The notes beneath the pieces were generated by a model. The model saw only the letters and a program-made list of their open reading frames with translations. It did not search any database and had not been told where the DNA came from. Below, one piece after another: positions 58,197-64,000 of a DNA stretch of 64,000 nucleotides. The translations under genes were made by a program, and so were the position numbers. Source of the stretch: Rutidosis leptorrhynchoides (taxonomy: Eukaryota > Streptophyta > Magnoliopsida > Asterales > Asteraceae); contig NC_092341.1 in NCBI RefSeq assembly GCF_046630445.1, positions 293,512,001-293,576,000 of the forward strand, in the 5' to 3' direction. Within the stretch, counting starts at the first letter, position 1. Every line of letters starts with the position of its first letter.

Positions 58197-61100
58197 TTCA
58201 ATATGAATTTTGCTGGAATACAACATCAATCAAATGGTGGAGATCTCTGTATAGCAGACAGTGGAACTACACACACTATACTTAAATCCGAGAAATATTT
58301 TATTGATCTAAAACCAACGGAAGGAACTATACATACAATATCAGGACCTGCTAACTTGATAAAAGGGATAGGAAAGGCAAATTTCATACTACCAAATGGT
58401 ACAAAATTTTTAATAAATGATGCCTTATTTTCTCCCAAGTCAAGCAGAAATTTATTGAGTTTCTCCGACATATACCTTAACGGGTATGATTATCAGTCAG
58501 TGACAACAGAAAATGAGAAATATTTAAGTATCACTGACAAGAGTCATGTGGTTGAAAAACTGCCAAGACTTAGTTCTGGATTACATTATACACATATAAA
58601 TGTACCAGAAATACATATGGTAGTTAACGAAAAATATATTGATCCTGGTGTATTCAGTTTATGGCATAACAGATTAGGCCATCCAGGATCAACAATGATG
58701 AAAAGGATTATTGAATGTACTCATGGACATCCACTAAAGGATAGAAAAATCCATCATGATACAATGGTTCCATGTACATCTTGCTCTCTTGGAAAATTGA
58801 TAACTAGACCCTCACCACTTAAGGTTGAGAAAGAATCACCAATGTTTCTTGAAAGAATTCAAGGTGATATATGTGGACCAATTCATCCACCATGTGGACC
58901 ATTTAGATATTTCATGGTTCTAATAGACGCATCTAGCAGATGGTCTCATGTTTGTCTGTTATCAAGCCGTAATGTGGCATTTGCAAAATTTCTTGCCCAA
59001 ATTATTAAATTGAGAGCTCATTTTCCTGATTACACCATTAAAAGGGTGAGACTTGATAATGCTGGTGAATTTACATCTCAAGCATTTAATGACTATTGCA
59101 TGTCTATAGGAATTGTTGTTGAACATTCTGTTGCTCATGTGCATACACAAAATGGTTTAGCCGAGTCATTGATTAAACGTTTACAGTTAATCGCTAGACC
59201 ATTGATAATGAGAACAAAACTCCCTGTATCTATATGGGGTCATGCAATTTTACATGCTGCTGCATTGATTCGCATCAGACCAAGTGCAAGTCATAAATAT
59301 TCCCCCCTACAACTTGCTTTTGGTCAAGAGCCAAATATTTCCCATCTTAGAACATTTGGTTGTGCAGTGTATGTTCCAATTGCGACACCACAACGTACAA
59401 AAATGGGTCCTCAAAGGAGGTTGGGAATATATGTTGGATATGAAACATCTTCAATATTAAGGTATATTGAACCTATGACAGGTGACGTTTTTACAGCACG
59501 TTTTGCTGATTGTCATTTTAATGAAACATTGTTCCCTAGATTAGGGGGAGAAATGAAAAATAAAGAAAATGATGTTTCATGGTGTGAACCTCAATTAAAG
59601 TATCTTGATCCTCGCACAAAAGAATGCGAGACAGAAGTTCAAAAGATAATGCATATACAAGAACTTGCAAATCAATTGCCTGATGCATTTACAGATACAA
59701 AAACGGTGACAAAATCATATATACCAGCAGTAAATACTCCAGCTCGAATTGAAATTCCAAAAGCTGGCAATAACGTCACTCATGAATCTTTGCCACGTCA
59801 GAAACGTGGAAGACCAATTGGTTCAAAGGATAAAAATCCTCGAAAAAGAAAATCAGCTGATAATGAAGTAAAAGAAAGTGTTCAAGAAGAACCACAAATC
59901 AGTACTCCTACTGCAGAGGAGATTGATGATGTCAATACAGAAATTGCAATCAATTATGCATATTCAAAAATATTATGGAACCGAAATGAAATGAAAAATC
60001 TTGATGAGAAATTTTCATTTAATGTTGCGTATGACATCATGAATAATGATGATGATCCAGAACCAACATCTATGGTTGAATGTCAAAATAGACATGATTG
60101 GGCTCAATGGAAAGAAGCAATACGAGCTGAATTAGAATCACTCAATAAAAGAAAGGTTTTCGGATCCATCATTCTCACTCCTAAAGATGTGAAACCTGTA
60201 GGATACAGATGGATTTTTGTCCGAAAAAGAAATGAGAAAAATGAAGTTACAAGGTATAAAGCTAGACTTGTAGCTCAAGGTTTTTCTCAAAGACCAGGAA
60301 TTGATTATGAAGAAACTTATTCCCCTGTTATGGATGCAATTACTTTTAGATACTTAATCAGCCTGGCAGTTTCTAAAAATTTAGAAATGCATCTCATGGA
60401 TGTTGTGACTGCTTATCTATATGGATCACTTGATAGTGATATATATATGAAGATACCTGAAGGATTTAAGGTACCAGAAGCATCAAATGCAAAACCCAAA
60501 GAAATGTATTCGATTAAATTACAAAGATCTTTATATGGGTTAAAACAATCGGGACGTATGTGGTATAACCGATTAAGTGATTACTTGATAAGCAAAGGGT
60601 ATACAAATAATCTTACTTGCCCTTGTGTTTTCATTAAGAAAACAACATCCGGATATGTGATCATAGCTGTTTATGTTGATGATCTTAACATCATAGGTAC
60701 AAATAAAGAGATCCATGAAGCCATTCAACTTCTAAAGAAAGAATTTGAAATGAAAGATCTCGGAAAAACCAAGTATTGCCTTGGTTTACAAATTGAGCAT
60801 ATGCCTAATGGTTTACTTGTACATCAAACAACATATACTGAAAAGATTTTGAAACGTTTCAATATGGACAAGGCAAAACCATTAAGTACTCCTATGGTTG
60901 TTAGATCACTCAATGTTGAAGCTGATCCATTTCGTCCATGTGAAGATCAAGAAGACATTCTTGGACCAGAAGTACCATATCTTAGTGCAATTGGAGCTCT
61001 TATGTATCTTACAAATTGTACAAGACCTGACATTTCTTTTGCAGTTAATTTGTTGGCAAGGTTCAGCTCTGCTCCTACCAAAAGACACTGGAATGGGATC

Positions 61101-61670
61101 AAACACATATTTCGATACCTTCAAGGAACTACTGATTTAGGATTATTTTATTCTAACGAATCAAAACAAGATTTGGTTGGTTATGCAGATGCAGGTTATT
61201 TATCTGATCCACATAAAGCTAAATCTCAAACTGGATATGTATTCCTAAATGGAGGTACTGCAATATCATGGCGTTCTCAAAAACAAACACTTGTTGCTAC
61301 ATCGTCAAATCATGCCGAAGTGATTGCATTACATGAAGCTACTCGGGAATGTTTTTGGTTGAGATCAATGACACAAATCATTACTGATTCTTGTGGACTA
61401 GAACGCGATAAAAGTCCAACAATTATCTATGAAGATAATGCAGCTTGCATAGCACAGATGAAAGAAGGGTATATCAAAAGTGACCGAACAAAACACATAC
61501 CACCTAGATTCTTCTCATACACTCAAAATCTCATTAAGGACAACCAGATTGAAATGAGATATGTGCAATCTAGCAAAAACTCTGCTGATCTTTTCACGAA
61601 AGCACTTCCAACTGCTATTTTCAGAACACACGTTCATAACATTGGCATGAGACATGTTCAAAAGATGTAA
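58119..61670 (+). CDS. Pol of element H (protease, integrase, RT, RNase H)
   Basis: 1,183 codons, uninterrupted. Protease DSGTTHT near 47; pre-integrase LWHNRLGHPG ... CTSCSLGKL; integrase core with LIDASSRW, RLDNAGEF and NGLAES; RT with WIFVRKRNEKNEV, the catalytic YVDDLNIIG near 852, and the GLKQSGRMW motif; RNase H with SNHAEVIALHEA and EDNAACIAQM. All catalytic acids expected for copia enzymes are present. The first ~25 residues are hydrophobic and unlike other pol starts, and may be intron. It copies the RNA into DNA and integrates it. Copia is indicated by integrase preceding RT. Confidence 0.95.
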   Translation: MFQYYLFAFKILCNINVLTIYFLYMKFNMNFAGIQHQSNGGDLCIADSGTTHTILKSEKYFIDLKPTEGTIHTISGPANLIKGIGKANFILPNGTKFLINDALFSPKSSRNLLSFSDIYLNGYDYQSVTTENEKYLSITDKSHVVEKLPRLSSGLHYTHINVPEIHMVVNEKYIDPGVFSLWHNRLGHPGSTMMKRIIECTHGHPLKDRKIHHDTMVPCTSCSLGKLITRPSPLKVEKESPMFLERIQGDICGPIHPPCGPFRYFMVLIDASSRWSHVCLLSSRNVAFAKFLAQIIKLRAHFPDYTIKRVRLDNAGEFTSQAFNDYCMSIGIVVEHSVAHVHTQNGLAESLIKRLQLIARPLIMRTKLPVSIWGHAILHAAALIRIRPSASHKYSPLQLAFGQEPNISHLRTFGCAVYVPIATPQRTKMGPQRRLGIYVGYETSSILRYIEPMTGDVFTARFADCHFNETLFPRLGGEMKNKENDVSWCEPQLKYLDPRTKECETEVQKIMHIQELANQLPDAFTDTKTVTKSYIPAVNTPARIEIPKAGNNVTHESLPRQKRGRPIGSKDKNPRKRKSADNEVKESVQEEPQISTPTAEEIDDVNTEIAINYAYSKILWNRNEMKNLDEKFSFNVAYDIMNNDDDPEPTSMVECQNRHDWAQWKEAIRAELESLNKRKVFGSIILTPKDVKPVGYRWIFVRKRNEKNEVTRYKARLVAQGFSQRPGIDYEETYSPVMDAITFRYLISLAVSKNLEMHLMDVVTAYLYGSLDSDIYMKIPEGFKVPEASNAKPKEMYSIKLQRSLYGLKQSGRMWYNRLSDYLISKGYTNNLTCPCVFIKKTTSGYVIIAVYVDDLNIIGTNKEIHEAIQLLKKEFEMKDLGKTKYCLGLQIEHMPNGLLVHQTTYTEKILKRFNMDKAKPLSTPMVVRSLNVEADPFRPCEDQEDILGPEVPYLSAIGALMYLTNCTRPDISFAVNLLARFSSAPTKRHWNGIKHIFRYLQGTTDLGLFYSNESKQDLVGYADAGYLSDPHKAKSQTGYVFLNGGTAISWRSQKQTLVATSSNHAEVIALHEATRECFWLRSMTQIITDSCGLERDKSPTIIYEDNAACIAQMKEGYIKSDRTKHIPPRFFSYTQNLIKDNQIEMRYVQSSKNSADLFTKALPTAIFRTHVHNIGMRHVQKM

Positions 61671-61831
61671 CAGCTGAAGCGATGTCTACTTGAGGGGGAG
61701 TCAACTCCATGCTGCACTCTTTTTCCCTTAGCTAAAGTTTTTTCCCACTGGGTTTTCTTTAGCAAGGTTTTTAACGAGGCAGTAATTTATAGTTGATCTT
61801 CAACAAAATAAAATTGCTATCCAAGGGGGAG
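61671..61831 (+). other. 3' untranslated region and purine tracts of element H
   Basis: Two purine tracts: GAGGGGGAG near 61690-61698 and AAGGGGGAG at 61823-61831. The second directly abuts the LTR and is the likely plus-strand primer. Confidence 0.8.
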
Positions 61832-62200
61832 TGTTATAATAATAATAATAATATAGATATGGATAGTCAATTTTGGTGTATACATATAGTCAATTTTGGT
61901 ACACAAAGTATGTATTTTTATATTGAGATTTTAGGCTATAAATACTCATGAATGCAAGCATTAAACTTGCACCATTTCTCACACTTACAAAGTGTTTCTT
62001 TCTTTCTCTCCATTATCATCTTTGTTCTTACACTTCATTATTAGTATTCTAAATCAAGAATCAAATCACTAAAGGTAGTTATAAGCCTACTGAATTATAA
62101 CATCAAGAATCAAACCACTAAAGGTAGTTATAAGCCTACTGAATTATAACATCAAGAATCAAACCACTAAAGGTAGTTATAAGCCTACTGAATTATAACA
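61832..62200 (+). repeat. 3' LTR of element H (369 bp), next to the P450
   Basis: Identical to the 5' LTR by eye. Its TATA box at 61937-61944 points at the P450 start codon about 410 bp away. Confidence 0.95.
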
Positions 62201-62349
62201 ATATACACTTTTCAACGATTCAAAGAACTCTTAATTTGCAAATTCAAAACCTATAGTTGTGCTTCTAATAATCATAGTAATAGTCTTCCCCAAATATCAG
62301 TCAAAAATTTATAATCACTTCAACAAACTTACAAAAGATCATAATCAAC
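62201..62349 (+). promoter_or_regulatory. Target duplication of H and 5' flank / UTR of the P450
   Basis: ATATA (62201-62205) then 144 bp of C/A-rich DNA, typical of a plant 5' UTR, ending AATCAACATGGG, a good start context. Before the insertion of H, this joined AAATAATATA at 56231-56240, which is TATA-like. Confidence 0.6.
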
Positions 62350-63240
62350 ATGGGAACAATATTCACAATGCAACATATAATCACTTTCTTGATTCCTTTG
62401 CCACTCCTTTTCTTCTTGTTTCGCATAATTTCGAATCGAAGATCATCAAATAAGCTCAAACTTCCACCCGGTCCGTACCCATGGCCAATCATAGGCAACA
62501 TTTTACAAATCGGAATCAAAAATCCACACATTACTTTCGCCGAAATGGCCAAAGTCCACGGACCACTTATTTCACTTCGAATCGGTCAACGAATCCTGAT
62601 CGTCGGATCATCATCTATTGCGGCTTCCGAGATTCTAAAGACCCATGACCACGCCCTTTCGGGCCGAGACGTTTCAATACTCCTTAGAAACAAAGAACCA
62701 ACTTTTCACAATATGAATCTTGTATTTACGTCTGAATGTGATGATGGTTGGAGATACTTAAGAAACATCTATAAAACCGAACTTCTTTCGGGCGTGGTTT
62801 TAGAATCTCGGGCGAATATAAGGGAAAGTAAGGTTTTGGAGATGGTGAAGTATTTGACTTCAAAAGAAGGTGAAGATATTATTATAAAAGATGTTATGTT
62901 TGTAACTGCAATGAATATATTAGGTAATGCAACATTATCGATCGATTTGGTGGATTATGAAGGAAATGGTGTAGGGGCAGGTATTATGGATACTGTAAGA
63001 AGACTTGTTATGATTGTTGCGAAGCCGCAGTTGGCGGATATGTTTCCGGTATTGGGTGAATGGGATTTGCAAGGTTGGTATAAACAGGTTATGCATATTA
63101 TTGAACATGAGCTTGGTGCTATTTGGGTGGATAGTATACAACGGAAAAGAGATGATAGAAGTAGTTCAAGTTCAAAAGATTTTGTTGATGTTTTGATCGA
63201 AAAGGGCTTCACGAATCGACAGATTAATCCTGTTATGGAG
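62350..63240 (+). CDS. Cytochrome P450, CYP80-like, exon 1
   Basis: 297 codons from ATG at 62350, ending at the donor GAG|GTTGGT, the position of the conserved A-type P450 intron. An N-terminal membrane anchor (about residues 9-27, IITFLIPLPLLFFLFRII) and the basic, proline-rich hinge KLKLPPGPYPWPIIGNILQI place it on the ER. ASEILKTHDHALSGRD, TELLSG, ESRANIRESKVLEMV and FPVLGEWDLQG match CYP80-type enzymes (N-methylcoclaurine 3'-hydroxylase-like), which oxidise alkaloid or phenolic substrates with P450 reductase. Substrate is unknown. The oxygen-binding AGT motif, ExxR and heme-Cys loop belong to exon 2, which is not in the window, so integrity cannot be judged. The open frame runs on to 63294 only as intron. 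Confidence 0.85.
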
Positions 63241-63591
63241 GTTGGTCTCGTCTCTCTTTGTCAATTATTGAAATTTAAAAAATTTTTTATTTAAGGCAAT
63301 GTCCCAAAGTACTTGAGTCTCCAGTCGAGATAACCAAGTCCCACCACTAAGCTACCCAGAGTTACTGTATATTAAAATTTGTTTGCATATATTGGCAGCA
63401 GCCTATTAGAAGTTGTGTAATTGTAAAACATTGATGGTTCATTAGCAAACGTTTTATCATTTGGTGTTGTGTGCATATAAAAACAGAGGATGCCAATCTG
63501 TTCACCCTAGGAAATTGGGTGTTAATCAAGACTTTTCCAAGTAAACAGCTTTTAAGTTGCTACAATCATGAACATATATACAATTGATTTA

Positions 63592-63761
63592 GAGGGGTGA
63601 TCCGTACACAACCTTCTTTGTGCATACAAAACCTACTTAAATTTTTAAACTATTTTACCCTTCTTTCTTGGACCATCTTAGAGTAGCCAAGGGTAAAATA
63701 GTTCAAAGATTTAATTTAGTTGTATATGGATGAAAATAGGTAGTGTATGGATCACCACTCT
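63592..63761. mobile_element. MITE-like element in the P450 intron
   Basis: About 170 bp with long imperfect terminal inverted repeats. The left end reads GAGGGGTGATCCGTACAC and the right end, reverse-complemented, GAGTGGTGATCCATACAC; both lead inward to AACTATTTTACCCTT. The flanks suggest TA or TTA target bases, so the superfamily is undecided. Confidence 0.65.
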
Positions 63762-63855
63762 TTAAGCTATACTATTTGTATGGTCAGTGGCGGAAGCACG
63801 AATATTTGTCACCGGAGGCAAAAAAAAAAAAATTTAAAGCGTAGCAATTTTTTTT

Positions 63856-63939
63856 GGGCAAAATATCGAGGCTTTTGGGCAAAATACAAAGCTTTTGAAC
63901 AAAATATGGAGGATTTGAGGGCAAAATATGGATACTTTT
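63856..63939 (+). repeat. 21-bp tandem repeat, four units
   Basis: Units of 20-22 bp such as GGGCAAAATATCGAGGCTTT, preceded at 63785 by CAGTGGCGGAAGC, a start seen in several plant DNA transposons. The element would continue past the window. Confidence 0.7.
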
Positions 63940-64000
63940 GGGGGAAAAAAAAAATCCACTGCGGACAAGATGAAAAAATCTAAAAATTTTGCACTAAAAA

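Larger units (their letters stand above)
56241..62200 (+). mobile_element. Element H: intact, very young Ty1/copia retrotransposon
   Basis: 5,960 bp: two 369-bp LTRs in which I found no difference, ATATA duplications, a primer-site candidate, tandem repeats in the leader, complete gag and pol ORFs, and a purine tract. It lies in the same orientation as the P450 and ends 149 bp before its ATG. Confidence 0.96.
63241..64000 (+). other. Intron 1 of the P450 (to window end)
   Basis: Begins GTTGGT. No second exon was found up to base 64000. It contains a MITE-like inverted repeat and a short tandem repeat. Confidence 0.7.

Noticed and set aside
63241..63294. Extension of the P450 open frame past residue 297
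   Set aside because: Residues after ME do not match the family, and a GT donor stands at the conserved intron position.
63747..63983. 78-codon ORF near the window end
   Set aside because: It crosses the MITE end, a poly-A run and a 21-bp tandem repeat; its repeated WAKY-like motif is just the repeat translated.

Overview
This is plant nuclear DNA, almost certainly from an asterid eudicot. Asteraceae is my best guess, from the style of the Athila-like and chromovirus-like elements and a CYP80-like P450, but no marker gene here proves it. About nine tenths of the window is LTR retrotransposons stacked inside one another. Only the right edge carries an ordinary host gene.

Layout from the left. 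(A) 1-7961, minus strand: the 5' part of an Athila-type Ty3/gypsy element that runs off the window, with gag-pol apparently open. It sits inside the gag of (F), a minus-strand gypsy element with an unusual leader: between its primer-binding site and gag lie a 193-codon acidic ORF and a frameshifted F-box gene. The 3.4-kb 5' LTR of F (10894-14100 plus 22941-23175) is split by (E), 14101-22935, a chromovirus-type (Tekay-like) element whose LTRs are nearly identical although its pol is ruined. F lies in (G), a plus-strand gypsy LTR of which 23176-25205 is visible. G lies in the leader of (D), a minus-strand Ty1/copia element. The LTR of D is also split by (B), 26815-45630, a complete Athila-type element with a GCCTT target duplication. 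D abuts the 3' end of a LINE remnant (45761-46375). (C), 46425-55004, is a full-length plus-strand copia element related to D, with an AATTT duplication. After 1.2 kb of AT-rich spacer comes (H), 56241-62200, a full-length copia element with identical LTRs, intact gag and pol, and an ATATA duplication. H ends 149 bp before the start codon of a CYP80-like cytochrome P450, whose first exon is 62350-63240.

How the parts work together. Each element carries its own replication parts (LTR promoter, primer site, gag, protease, RT, RNase H, integrase, purine tract). A and H look capable of coding for everything visible. B is stopped by one nonsense codon, C by one frameshift plus one nonsense codon, and E by many lesions. 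In the Athila-type elements the LTR promoter has a pair of perfect odd palindromes 21-22 bp upstream of the TATA box. The same pair plus a TATA-like box recurs inside B just before an env-position ORF that also has a frame-compatible intron, which suggests a second, internal transcription unit. The 5' LTR region of B also contains a 1,090-bp-arm palindrome with a 1-nt centre. H has placed a fresh LTR promoter, in the same orientation, directly before the P450.

All boundaries were read by eye from terminal TG..CA, target duplications and copy-to-copy comparison. Family names come from recalled motif similarity, not from a search.
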